Part shown: positions 23,686-33,895 of the stretch, piece by piece
Position numbering within the stretch: position 1 is the stretch's first letter
How the letters are laid out: the number at the start of each line of letters is the position of its first letter
DNA from: Corinectria fuckeliana
Taxonomy: Eukaryota; Ascomycota; Sordariomycetes; Hypocreales; Nectriaceae
DNA: 64,000 bases
NCBI GenBank assembly: GCA_019137255.1
Contig: WPDH01000082.1
Span: 124,001 to 188,000 of the forward strand
Direction of reading: 5' to 3'
The notes under the pieces: model-generated
What the model saw: the letters and a program-made list of their open reading frames with translations, nothing else
Databases searched by the model: none
Told to the model about the DNA's origin: nothing
Translations under genes and position numbers: made by a program

Positions 23686-26479
23686 TCAATCCTTTCTGGC
23701 CATCTTGATAGAATCGGCACCAGTTTCGACGACCCGATACGCATCAGCATCGCCCTCGCCGCTTGCTGCCTGCTCGTAAGCGGCCTCGCTTCGATCGCAC
23801 AGAACTTTCAAGTCTGCATCGCTGAGGACCTCTTCTCCTCCTGACAGTTTGTACACCTCGCCGTCTTTGAGCAGCAGCGCCTTCAAGCTCTCAGGATCTA
23901 AGTCTTGCAGGTTGCGGGTTTGGCCCATAGTCTTGAACCCGCCCTTTTTTATGATTAGCTTTTCGAGGCGGCGTTTTGCGTCGGCGGCGAGCAGCAGCTG
24001 TTCTTCGACGGTGTCCTTTGTTGCGAGGCGGTAGATGATGACAGGTCGTGTTTGGCCGATGCGGTGGCACCGGTCCTGGGCCTGCAAATCCTGCTGAGGA
24101 TTAAAATCGGAGTCAAACAGCACGACGGTGTCAGCAGAGGCAAGATTTATGCCTTGACCGCCGGCGCGGGTGGACAAGAGAAATATCTTGTACTCCGGGT
24201 CAGTATTAAAGTCGCGTATTTGTTGACGGCGGCTGTCTTGGGAGACAGAGCCATCAATGCGACAAACGTTCCAATCTCGAAGTTCGCGACAATAATCTTC
24301 CAAAATGTCCAGTTGAGTAACGAACTGAGAGAAGATGAGAACCTTGTGACCGTCCTCAAATAGTCGAGGAAGGAGCCGGTCCAGCAAAAGCATCTTACCA
24401 GACGCCGTGACGACAGTGTCATCGACGGGGACGGTGGTTGTAGTTGCCCAGGGATTGTAGAAATTGTGCGGACTATTACAAACTAGCCGGAGTTGAGCAA
24501 GTGTATTGCCAAGTTTCTTGTTGGCAATTTGCTTTTCTACAACAGTTAGTATTGAGTCAATGTGATTGAGGAAGCTAGGACATACTGGCTCGTTCGAGGG
24601 TCTGGGCTCTCTCTTGTTCCTCAAAGGTCATTGAAGTCTCAGCACTGTCCGAATCGTCGTTGGCCATTTCTTTCGCGAGTTTCGCTTCAAACTCATCATC
24701 TGACATACGCTCCTCGTCAGAGCCGGCTTCCTTGTATGTTCTCGCCTTGCGGAGGCGACTGCGAGCGCTGGCAGGCGTAGACCCCCGACTGGACCTCACA
24801 CTCTTTGCCTGAGAAATGATACGGGAGGGAGCGATCTTCCGCTTGTTTGTGGGAGTCGAAGGTGTAGCGACGGGTTCTAGCGTGTCGGGCTTGGCATTCT
24901 TACGTGGCCTACCACGACCACGCTTTCCCATCATCATCGAGAAGGCGTTGGCAGCAGGTGGAGCGGTCTTATCCTCTGCCTGCTTCTTACGCGGACTTTC
25001 GCGGACGGGCAAGGATACCAGTTTGGGGGTTGCTGCCTTGCTGTTTGGGGTTGGGACTGCGCTGTCTTCGCGGGAAGAACTAGCTGCTGTTGACGTTGGC
25101 GTGCTATTGATCATGCCGAATATCTTGTTCTCTAGGTAAGATCGGGAGTCAATCTTTTTGTTGCTCAGGACGTTGTACAGGTCGGTTTGCTCCTTGGTCA
25201 TGGGAGCAAACAGGACATACTCCCGCTTCTTGGGAAGGTAGGCGGCCACGTCTTGCTTGACGCGACGGAGAAGCATTGGCTGAAGAATGAGATGGATCTT
25301 CTTTACCAAATCCTGCTTCATCTGGTCACCGATGAACTCTTGTGTGCCTTGCTCGTCCTCGAGATCCGAGAAATCGAACCAGGACTCAAACGCGTCCCAA
25401 TCGGTAAAAATATTTGGTAGAAGGAAGTGCAGCAACGACCAAAGTTCTTTTAGGTTATTCTGTAAGGGAGTTCCGGTAATGAGAAGTCGTGTGGCGCTGG
25501 TAAACTGTCGAAGTTGCTGAAATAACTTCGACTCGGCATTCTTCAGGCGGTGACCTTCGTCCTGGATTTACGTCAATAGGGCAGCCAACAAGAGAAATCA
25601 TGCAACTCACAATTATGATAAATTCCCAGTTGATGTGACCCAGGTTGTGTTGGTCGTTCAAAACGATTTCGTACGACGTACACACAACGGGGAATTTGTC
25701 TGTTGGACGACCCTTGTCGAGGTGGCGCTTTATCTTCCTCTGGAAGATTTCTTCTCGTTCATGCTTGTTCCCGTGGTACATGACAACCGGAATGGATGGA
25801 GTCCATTTGGCAAATTCGTCCATCCAGTTGGATAGCGTAGACAAGGGTGCGACGATGAGGTGAGGCCCGAGGTAGTTCTCTTTTTCGCGAAGATGAGCAA
25901 TCAAGGCAATGGTTTGGACAGTTTTGCCTTGGTAATGTTAGTAATGATAGTCCCGTGGCGGAGAATGACAATCGACTTACCGAGACCCATCTCATCGGCG
26001 AGAATCCCGCTCATACCTTGAGAGCAAATCTCGTACATCCATGTCAAACCCTCCAGCTGGTAGTCTCGCATGGTACCACCAACCATGCACTTCGGTTGCT
26101 TGGCCATTTCCAGTTGGTGCTCACCCAGGGTCTTACCATCTAGGCTGCTTCCAACCCGACCCAAAACCTGTGTCTTCTTGGTTAAAATGTCGCTGAAGGC
26201 CGCGCTCTTCGAGAGGAGTTCGTCCAGCTCTCGTGCTTTGCCCCCGCGTTCAGCCTTGGTCTCAGGCTTCTTCTTCTTCCGCTTGCGCAGCAAAGCCTGG
26301 CGGCGCTTTTCCTCTGCTCTGTTGTTCTCAGCCCTTGCGGCATTTTCTTCCTTGATCAGAGCATCGTCCTCTTCAGCCGTCATGTACGTATCCGACGGTG
26401 GAGAACTGGGCACGCTTGTCGGCAGTCGAGATGTTTCGACTGCCGACTCCGAGACATCGGACGGCGACTGGGTATTCAT
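23686..26479 (-). CDS. SNF2-family chromatin remodeller, Irc5/LSH/DDM1 type
   Basis: ATP-dependent remodeller of the LSH/HELLS-DDM1-Irc5 group (MUS-30 in Neurospora), linked to genome stability. Four exons, 26479-25981, 25927-25611, 25561-24586 and 24536-23686, encode 880 residues. Intron 1 falls inside the P-loop, which becomes ADEMGLGKTVQTIALI. The Walker-B box is DEGHRLKN, right after intron 2. The third intron has a perfect TACTAAC branch site. ITGTPLQNNLKELW and PMLLRRVKQDV follow, then a basic, Ser-rich insert with an AT-hook-like GRGRPRK (about residues 420-590), and a C-lobe with ASGKMLLLDRLLPRLFEDG, STRAGGQGINL and QAQDRCHRIGQT. KRRLEKLIIKKGGFK after motif VI matches LSH/Irc5 rather than ISWI. 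An alternative ATG at 26527 adds 16 residues. Confidence 0.9.
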
Positions 26480-27200
26480 TATTCCCGGTGTAGAAGAACG
26501 AGAAAGATTTTTTGGGGGGAACAACAAGAATGAAAATAGAACGGCTCGAGGTCGACGGCGTTGGGGGTGGCTTTCAGCTCCCTGAAGCTCGCCACTAGGG
26601 AGAGCAATGACGCTTCGATGCGTGTTCCTGACTCAAAGAAAAGGGAGAGAAAGGAAAGTTGTAGAAAAAGGCACAGGTTGAGCCAAACCAGATCAGAGAC
26701 AAAAAAAAGCCTTTGCAGGAATCAAGTAGACGACATCTGCTAAATCCAACCCCGTCACTTTCCCAAGACACAAAGTGACATAGTCGAGTGAGGATCTGGG
26801 TTCTGGGTCAAAGGGCGTGGGGAAGCGGAAACGCGCCGTGCTCGAAATTGGTTGACGCGAGAAGGTAGCGCAGTCACGAGTTGCGAGTTGCGAGTTGCGC
26901 AGCGCAGGCTGACTAAGCTGCTCCAGCCACACTTGCAGCTCACTCACCAGCCTCACCCAATCAACCCCTCCATCGTGACTCCGTAGATTTACCCCACCAA
27001 ACGTCCGGCAAAAATAACCTACATCGTCAGACTCACTTCTCTGACTCAGGACTCAATCAACGAACAATTCCACGAGAGAAGCCCCTTCAGAGCTTCCTCT
27101 TCCACGAAAAGCAACCCTGTTCTCCCTTCGAGCCCTCCGACCGGCTACTCGCAGCCTCTCCCCCTTCCTATCGCTCACCCGCAACATCAACATCGCAAGA
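26480..27200. promoter_or_regulatory. divergent promoter region, SNF2 remodeller / ARC1
   Basis: 720 bp between two start codons on opposite strands. The ARC1 side (27050-27190) is pyrimidine-rich. No gene seen inside. Confidence 0.5.
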
Positions 27201-28367
27201 ATGGCGTCCATCTCCTCCTTGGAATACTCCCCCACCGAGCAGGCCGAGATCCAGCAGTGGCTCACCACCTCCGAGCGTCTCAAGTCGGCCGACGAGAAGT
27301 CCACCATCCTCGACACTCTCAACGCCCACCTCTCCAGCCGTGCCACCCTCCTCGGTAGCAAGCCCAGCAAGGCCGACGTCGCCATCTACGAGACCCTCGC
27401 CCCCATCGTTGCCAAGTGGACCCCCGAGGAGCGCACTGGGGAGAAGGGCCGCCCAAACATTGTTCGCCACGTTGACTTTGTCCAGAACTCCCCCCTCTTC
27501 GGTCTCGACGTCAAGGATGCGGACAAGGTCGTCGTCAACCATGACCAAGTCCTCTACGTGAAGCCTCCCGTCGACGCCAAGGCCGAGAAGGAGCGTCTCA
27601 AGAAGGAAAAGGCCGCCGCTGCCGCTACCGGTGGTGAGGCCTCTCTTGTCGACCGCACCAAGGAGAAGGTCCAGGACAAGGTCGAGCAGGTCAAGGAGAA
27701 GGTCGCCGGCGCCAAGACCAACAAGAAGGAGAAGAAGGAGAAGGCACCGAAGCCACAAAAGGCTGCCGCTCCCGCCGCCCCCCTGTCGCCTTCCCTCATC
27801 GACCTCCGTGTCGGCCACATCCTCAAGGCCATCCAGCACCCCGACGCTGACTCCCTGTACGTCTCCACCATTGCGGTCGGTGACACCGCTGGCGAGGACT
27901 ACACCGAGTACGAGGGTCAGATCTGCCGTACCGTCTGCTCCGGCCTCAACGGCCTGATTCCTCTCGAGGAGATGCAGGGCCGCAAGGTCGTTGTCGTCTG
28001 CAACCTCAAGCCCGTCAAGATGCGAGGAATCAAGTCGTGCGCCATGGTCCTGGCCGCTTCTCCCGTCCCCAAGGAGGGCGATGACGACCACAAGGGCCCC
28101 GTCGAGCTTGTCGCTCCTCCTGCGGGTGCCAAGGCTGGCGAGCGCGTCTTCTTCGAAGGCTTCGATGGAAAGTCCGAGGGCGTTCTCAACCCCAAGAAGA
28201 AGATCTGGGAGACCTTCCAGCCCGGATTCACCACTACCGCCGCTCTTGAGGTTGCTTTCGACGCCAGTGTCGTGGAGCAGCTTGGCAAAACCGGCATCGC
28301 GAAGCTCGTCACTGAGAGCGGCGGTGTCTGCACTGTTCCCAGTCTGACTGGTGCCCAGGTGCGATAA
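27201..28367 (+). CDS. ARC1: tRNA-aminoacylation cofactor Arc1 (GU4-binding protein)
   Basis: Cytosolic cofactor that binds tRNA and docks methionyl- and glutamyl-tRNA synthetases, raising their charging efficiency (known for yeast Arc1). One exon, 388 residues (yeast 376). An N-terminal GST-like region (residues 1-115) is followed by a Lys/Ala-rich linker (about 125-190, including EKVQDKVEQVKEKV) that helps bind tRNA, and then an EMAP-II-type OB fold from about residue 195. This domain shows LIDLRVGHILKAIQHPDADS, RTVCSGLNGLIP, VCNLKPVKMRGIKS and MVLAAS. The strong bias to C-ending codons suggests high expression. The ATG at 27201 follows a pyrimidine-rich leader and fits the GST-like start. 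Confidence 0.93.
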   Translation: MASISSLEYSPTEQAEIQQWLTTSERLKSADEKSTILDTLNAHLSSRATLLGSKPSKADVAIYETLAPIVAKWTPEERTGEKGRPNIVRHVDFVQNSPLFGLDVKDADKVVVNHDQVLYVKPPVDAKAEKERLKKEKAAAAATGGEASLVDRTKEKVQDKVEQVKEKVAGAKTNKKEKKEKAPKPQKAAAPAAPLSPSLIDLRVGHILKAIQHPDADSLYVSTIAVGDTAGEDYTEYEGQICRTVCSGLNGLIPLEEMQGRKVVVVCNLKPVKMRGIKSCAMVLAASPVPKEGDDDHKGPVELVAPPAGAKAGERVFFEGFDGKSEGVLNPKKKIWETFQPGFTTTAALEVAFDASVVEQLGKTGIAKLVTESGGVCTVPSLTGAQVR

Positions 28368-29205
28368 AAAGCAAAATCCGATGGGCGGGAGCATGAGGAT
28401 CTCTAGAGTAGAATATCTGAACAGAGTACTATGACATCCGCGCAAACCACCCGACTGAAAGAATTGGACTAGCGTACCACCAACACTCAAGCCATTATGC
28501 CTGGAATGGGACATACCGAATACGTGAAAGCATCATGCACAGGGATCTTGTACTTAGTTCGTGTAATCGGACATTTCAGTCTTGTCATCATGACTGGTAC
28601 CGGCAAAATCCGTCATCTTTGCCCCTACGCCGGCTCCAAGTATTGTCTCGAGTCAAACACCACAACGTTGAATTCCTCCATCGCGCGGGTTTTCTCTAGT
28701 TCAGAGTGGCCTTTCTTTTCTGTTGGGGGATTCGTGCCTACTAGACGCCGCCTCCCATCATTTATCATCTTCTCAAAGTACGGTATCCTCCTTCAACATG
28801 GCCCTGGGAGATTCTGTTGGTTGGTGTTTAACAGTGATGCTAGGGCCGCGTTTTACTGCCATCTGTGCTCAACGAGCCAGATTAATGAGCTCGTGCGAAC
28901 TGTGAACTGCGAGGAACTAAGAAAGCAACTTCAACCGTAGATGACTCGATTCTCTCCCGTCTCTTTAAGTCATTGTAATATACAGAAAGTGTACACCGTC
29001 TCGCTATATATATCCGACAGCCTCCCAAGGCTACATGTACTTCGTACTCTACCAGAATGCTTTTTGGGGGTTCGTGCAACTCCTCGCCTCGTAAACAAAA
29101 CGCCGTCATATGCCAAACATCTTCGCCAGGACCCCTTCTTTATGTGCGCCAAGGCAATTGCCAGCACGCTAATCATACATGGGTGAATGACCATTATCTA
29201 TATAG
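28368..29205. other. convergent intergenic region, ARC1 / RPO41
   Basis: 838 bp between two stop codons. A 147-codon open frame (28497-28940) has no coding bias or recognisable motif and I do not call it. No RNA gene seen. Confidence 0.5.
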
Positions 29206-32200
29206 TCATGAAAAGAAGTACTTACTCTCCCGGAGCTGAGAAACGTCAAAGTCACCCTGGCAAACATGTAAGCATGGGACTTCAGATACCTGGGGGCAAA
29301 AACATACCTTCTTGGGAAGGGCGGGAAAGGTCAAGGGCAACCAGATAGCTATGGTTGGCTTGACCTTGGTGGGAGACTTCTTGGGCTTCTTTGGCTCAAT
29401 CACCTGAGTCTCGAAAGGAGAGCGGGTCATTCCTTCGAGCAGAGCCTCAGCAAACTCCTTGGACTCCTGGGTGGCGAGTTCATCCTGCCTCTCCTTCTCC
29501 ATCTGCTGGGCCTTCTTCGCCAGTGCGTCTTCGTCGGTGTTCGCATCGCTCTCAGGAATGCTTCCAAGAGCCATCTCTGCAGTTTCCTCTTGAATCTCCA
29601 CATCCGCTTCGCAAGCAGACATCTCTTCGTACACCGACGCAGGTGTCACGATCTGGTTTGCGGCTTCCAAGTCCCATGGGTTGCCGGATCGCCGAAGCGT
29701 GCTGCGTTTGTACTCCAGCAGGAGCTCCTCCTTCGGGCTGAGCTTGCTCGACTTGCGAAGAGCCTTGATCTTCCGGGCAACAGGGGTATCGGCGTCGATG
29801 TTGGCGAGGTAGAGGGATCCACTGTACCGGGCCTCAAACTCGGCAGCCAGTCTACCCACGACGTCTTCCTCGTGGATCCTAATGAAGGAGTCACGGATGA
29901 CACCGTTCATGATATCCACATCTGCAGCATGCGTCCAGAAGGAGTCGTGCACGGCGGCAAAGTCTAGTCCAAGCTCGTTGCATTGTAGCGCAGAGAGCAG
30001 CATGTGGCTGGCGTCTAGCGAGTGAATGAAGTTGGGAGGGAATCCCTGAAGCTGCTTTCGTCGGTTTACAGGGTCGGTCTGGTCGCTGACAGTGTACGCA
30101 ACACTCTGCAGGCAAGTCCGGACTTCCTTCATGACGGTCTTGCGATATGGCTGCGCAACGGGCATTCGAAGTGGCGTAGTCCAAACGACGGTAGACCGGA
30201 ACTGCTGGGTTAGTTCGTCGATTCCCGTCTTGGACATTTCCGTCTTTGAAGTCTTGGCCTTCCTGGCCTTCTTAGGCTGTAGTTTTTCTTCCTCGAAAAT
30301 GTCGGCAATCTGTTGGAGCTGAGCAGGGGTCAGGGCCCTGCACACACGGCCACCGATCTCGCCCAGCCAATATTGGATATCGTGGGCACCACGGAACATG
30401 GTGCCAAGGGCAGTAAAGATGTGCTTGGCGATGTAGGTAGCGAGAATCATGTGGGGGATTTGACACTCCTTGTGTAAGTTGGGGTAGAGTGCATCGATCT
30501 GCTTCAGCACCTGAGCTTTGGCTCCTGCAAAGGTTACACCGTAGACATTGGTCATGACAGTCTGCTTGACGACCTTGCGGGTGATCTTGCCGTCGACGGC
30601 CTTTGCAACTACACTGTTAGCAGCGACGTCCTTTGCAATAGACTCCTTGACCAGATTGGCAACGGCAGAGTAGACATCGGCGGGCCGGCTTCCAGGCATA
30701 AGGTTGACCTGCTGGGCACCCCAAGTATCACCCCCGAGAGCTGCGTAGTGCTGAAGACCGTTGCAGGTGCCATCCTGGTGTACCGGTAACTGAGAGACGA
30801 ACGTGGTGGGGTCGGCCAGGTCGTGAGCTGCTTTCAGCTCAAAGCAAGCAGCAAGGCACTGCCAGGGATCCTCAGCCTTCAGCCACCATCGGGTACCATT
30901 GAAGGGGTTGGTAGTCGAATCCACGACGTTGGCGAGGTTGTCGGTGGCAAAGGCCTCTCGCTCGTCGAAGCTGGCCTTGTCGAAACCATAGAGATTGGCT
31001 AAGTGTATCTTAAGCCACTTCAGACCGGCCGCGCCTAGTTCCTTTCCTTTCGCAAACTTTAGCAGGGCGCGATTGTGATCGGCTCCCATGTGGTTGAGGT
31101 AAGTGGGAATGGGGTAAGCTCGGCCGCGATAGTCGACATTGTGGGGGAAGTAAATTGTTTGGTTGCGGAAAGCTCTCGCGATTTCGAGCTGCAAGTTCAT
31201 GTAGCATCGCTGAGAGTGAAGGGAGGATCGCTCGTTCTCTATGGCCTTGACAGAGCGAAGCCAGCGTCTTCGGATTAACGGGTCTTCGGAGGAGTCCGGT
31301 TCAGGAGGGGTTTCCAAGCTGGGGTGGAGGGCTGGCATGTTTGCGCACTCCTCGCCTGTGTTCCATGCCTCCATCATCACGTTTAGAACCTCGTTATTTA
31401 TCCTCCAAGGAGTCTTTCCAAGCACATCCAAGCCTTGGAACACCTGCTTCATATCGCCTCGTTGGATTGCCGCTTTGGTGTATAATTTTTGCTCCATGTC
31501 TCCAGGCTTGACGCGAACAAAGGGCGCCTTGCTTTCCAGGAAACCGCCGTCATACATGCGCTGCCAGGGCTTTGGCTCGGCAACCATGGGCAGATGCTTT
31601 GCGAGGAAGTCGCCCACGGGCTCTCGCTTCATGCGCTCAACGAGATCCGCGTTGAGCACAAGCACACCGATCTTTTTACCCTTTCGGGGAGCCATCATAT
31701 GAGAGAATGCAGGCTGGTATTGGCTGATGAGGTCGCCGGTGACTGGGTGCGTCTTGACAACCTTGACCTTGGCAGTGTCGATGAGTGATTTGAGGAGGAT
31801 GGAACCGACTTGTGCCTTGATAGTTACCGACCAAGGCTTCATGCCCACGTCCTCCTCCTCCTGTCGCTTAACTTCCGGTCCCGTGGCATCCATAATGATT
31901 CCACCGCTACTAGGCTTGACGTCTGCGGCGGTTCCGGTGAACTGAACCTTGCGGAGGCGACGATGCTCCCTTTTGCGCCTTTCGTTCGTCTGAAGACGGA
32001 TATCCTCTTGGACGACTCGAGAAACGTCGTTGATGAGCTTGCCGAGCACAACGCCCTTGTCAATGCCCATCATCGCACCGGAACTGAGCACTGACAGAAT
32101 GGTCACCGCGGCTAGTCGAGTCGGATCAGCCTGACGGATAAAGGGCCCATAAACACAACGCTCTAAGTCCTCCTCGGATTTGGAGGCCTTGCTTTCGGAC

Positions 32201-33441
32201 TCCTCAAGCAGGGCAAGTTCGACCTTCAGCCGGGCCTCCATTCCCTTAAGCCAAATGGGTAGATTTTGAGACAGGGAGCCGTCCTCAGTGTTGGCGCTGA
32301 GCGCAGTGTTGACGCCCATCTTTTGTAAGTTCTTCCTCTGGTCTCGCCATTTCGCGATCGCGGCATCAATGGAGTCGCGTTCTAAACGGATTTGGAACTC
32401 TCGCTGCTCCTCCTTGGACAGCTTCGAGATGTCGACATTTTCCAGTTCGGTGATGAGGCTCAGGCCCTGCTTCAGGTTGCTGAGACCCTTGCCTGTCTGG
32501 GGAGTAGGTCGGACTTCTGGATAAGGTTGGATTTCGGAGGCTTCTGCTGTGTCGCCAAGACCCTCCATTATGTCGAGCTGCTCCTCCTCAGATGCAAGGG
32601 TGACTTCGGCGTCTTCCACTTCGGGGGCGAAGTTGTAGGTGGGGCAAATTTCGGTGATAATAGCTAGATCAGAATCGCTGAGAATGTCGGCCATGCTGAG
32701 AACTCGCAGACCAGCCTCGCCCGGAGCCATGCTCATATAGCGGTTGATGAGCCGCTCCAGTCTTGATCCGCGTTCGGAAAGGAGAGAAGCCTTGAGCATA
32801 CACGCAATCGTCTCGGCAGTTTGGGGGATGTCTGGGTTTCGGATCTCGAGCTCGTACCATTTGTGCAGTTGCTCAGCTCGCCCCCGATCGGGGTTGGTTT
32901 GCATTTGATTGAGCGATGCCCGTAGATATTGATTGTGTAGCATAATCCGCTCTTCTCCAGGAACGGTTCCCATATTGTTGAGGCGTCTTAGGACCAAGGC
33001 GGCTCGCTCAAGTTTCCCAACTCTTACACATGCATCAAAGACCTGCTCCATGTCCTTTGAATCGCCCGGAATTCCATGCGAGTTCATTTTGTTTGCGACC
33101 CGGGGGGTTGTTGGTGCGGGAATGACCAACGGGGTATCGAGAGACGAAAAGTAGGGCGAGGTGGCCTGGAATGGTGGCATGGTAGAGCCTGGAAGAGGGT
33201 TGTAAGCGGAATTGGCGAATTTGAAGTCGTCGACAGCGGTGGCAAGATTCCGGCCTCGAGGGAGCACATGGTGAGACTCTGATACTCGTCGCGGCCGAGG
33301 CTGGAACTGGGTGACAACACATCGTCGGCCGAGTGTCCTGTTCGCGAGCTGTAGAGGCAGGCCTCTTGAGGGATGTCCAATTGGTCCTAATGCGGTTGCC
33401 TGGCGGAGCAAAATGCTCCTCCGCGTTTGTCGTGCTAGCAT
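29206..33441 (-). CDS. RPO41: mitochondrial DNA-directed RNA polymerase (T7-like)
   Basis: Single-subunit polymerase that transcribes the mitochondrial genome. Exons 33441-29308 and 29256-29206 encode 1,394 residues. The N-terminus (MLARQTRRSILLRQ) is a basic mitochondrial presequence. A PPR-like helical region lies near residues 130-250. The polymerase core shows HQDGTCNGLQHYAALGGD near 889 (catalytic Asp), the K-x6-TVMTNVYG fingers motif near 964, and HDSFWTHA near 1165 (second catalytic Asp). The final intron (29307-29257, 51 nt, GTATGT to GCCAG) is a multiple of three and free of stops, so unspliced mRNA also stays open. Spliced, the end reads PALPKKGDFDVSQLRESKY and finishes YFFS, the normal family tail. 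Head to head with ATP25. Confidence 0.93.
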   Translation of the reverse strand: MLARQTRRSILLRQATALGPIGHPSRGLPLQLANRTLGRRCVVTQFQPRPRRVSESHHVLPRGRNLATAVDDFKFANSAYNPLPGSTMPPFQATSPYFSSLDTPLVIPAPTTPRVANKMNSHGIPGDSKDMEQVFDACVRVGKLERAALVLRRLNNMGTVPGEERIMLHNQYLRASLNQMQTNPDRGRAEQLHKWYELEIRNPDIPQTAETIACMLKASLLSERGSRLERLINRYMSMAPGEAGLRVLSMADILSDSDLAIITEICPTYNFAPEVEDAEVTLASEEEQLDIMEGLGDTAEASEIQPYPEVRPTPQTGKGLSNLKQGLSLITELENVDISKLSKEEQREFQIRLERDSIDAAIAKWRDQRKNLQKMGVNTALSANTEDGSLSQNLPIWLKGMEARLKVELALLEESESKASKSEEDLERCVYGPFIRQADPTRLAAVTILSVLSSGAMMGIDKGVVLGKLINDVSRVVQEDIRLQTNERRKREHRRLRKVQFTGTAADVKPSSGGIIMDATGPEVKRQEEEDVGMKPWSVTIKAQVGSILLKSLIDTAKVKVVKTHPVTGDLISQYQPAFSHMMAPRKGKKIGVLVLNADLVERMKREPVGDFLAKHLPMVAEPKPWQRMYDGGFLESKAPFVRVKPGDMEQKLYTKAAIQRGDMKQVFQGLDVLGKTPWRINNEVLNVMMEAWNTGEECANMPALHPSLETPPEPDSSEDPLIRRRWLRSVKAIENERSSLHSQRCYMNLQLEIARAFRNQTIYFPHNVDYRGRAYPIPTYLNHMGADHNRALLKFAKGKELGAAGLKWLKIHLANLYGFDKASFDEREAFATDNLANVVDSTTNPFNGTRWWLKAEDPWQCLAACFELKAAHDLADPTTFVSQLPVHQDGTCNGLQHYAALGGDTWGAQQVNLMPGSRPADVYSAVANLVKESIAKDVAANSVVAKAVDGKITRKVVKQTVMTNVYGVTFAGAKAQVLKQIDALYPNLHKECQIPHMILATYIAKHIFTALGTMFRGAHDIQYWLGEIGGRVCRALTPAQLQQIADIFEEEKLQPKKARKAKTSKTEMSKTGIDELTQQFRSTVVWTTPLRMPVAQPYRKTVMKEVRTCLQSVAYTVSDQTDPVNRRKQLQGFPPNFIHSLDASHMLLSALQCNELGLDFAAVHDSFWTHAADVDIMNGVIRDSFIRIHEEDVVGRLAAEFEARYSGSLYLANIDADTPVARKIKALRKSSKLSPKEELLLEYKRSTLRRSGNPWDLEAANQIVTPASVYEEMSACEADVEIQEETAEMALGSIPESDANTDEDALAKKAQQMEKERQDELATQESKEFAEALLEGMTRSPFETQVIEPKKPKKSPTKVKPTIAIWLPLTFPALPKKVCFCPQVSEVPCLHVCQGDFDVSQLRESKYFFS

Positions 33442-33895
33442 GGTGATGTGCTGTATGGGACAGACTCGGTTCGGTCGGTCGTTTTGCGCGTAGAGAGGGC
33501 GAGTAGCTCAACAGGCGAGTGTGCTGAGAGCGATGTGGGGAGGGATTAATACATTAGAGCAAGTAACAACGAAGGGATATAAGCGGACGAGGTAATCAAC
33601 ATGAGAGGGTGTCGTAGCGGATATCGTGGACACCTGCAGTCCGCTCGCTGTCTTGTCGCGTGAAGCTGAAGATGGAGGTATAGATGATCAGCTCCAAAAT
33701 TTTCCTCCTGATAGGGTGGACTTGAGCGGCGAAGAGGTCACGTGGGCGCATACACTCGAAATTCCGGATCCGAGCTTTAATGGCAGGTCGGCCATCCCCA
33801 CCAAACTGCGATTGATCCAAGCTGGAACTAGTAATTCTTTTTGCCTGGTATTTGTTCGTCTTTTTTTTGGGTTGCGAAACCTCTGCAATCTCGAG
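33442..33895. promoter_or_regulatory. shared divergent promoter, RPO41 / ATP25
   Basis: 454 bp separate the two ATGs on opposite strands; both products act in mitochondrial gene expression. The frame upstream of ATP25 stays open to 33626, but the mitochondrial presequence starts at 33896, so this part is taken as leader. No TATA box is obvious. Confidence 0.55.

Noticed and set aside
27168..28514. 448-codon minus-strand frame opposite ARC1
   Set aside because: Shadow frame caused by C-ending codons of ARC1; no recognisable protein.
28497..28940. 147-codon open frame between ARC1 and RPO41
   Set aside because: Lies in a convergent 3' region, has no codon bias, domain or good start context, and is probably chance or UTR.
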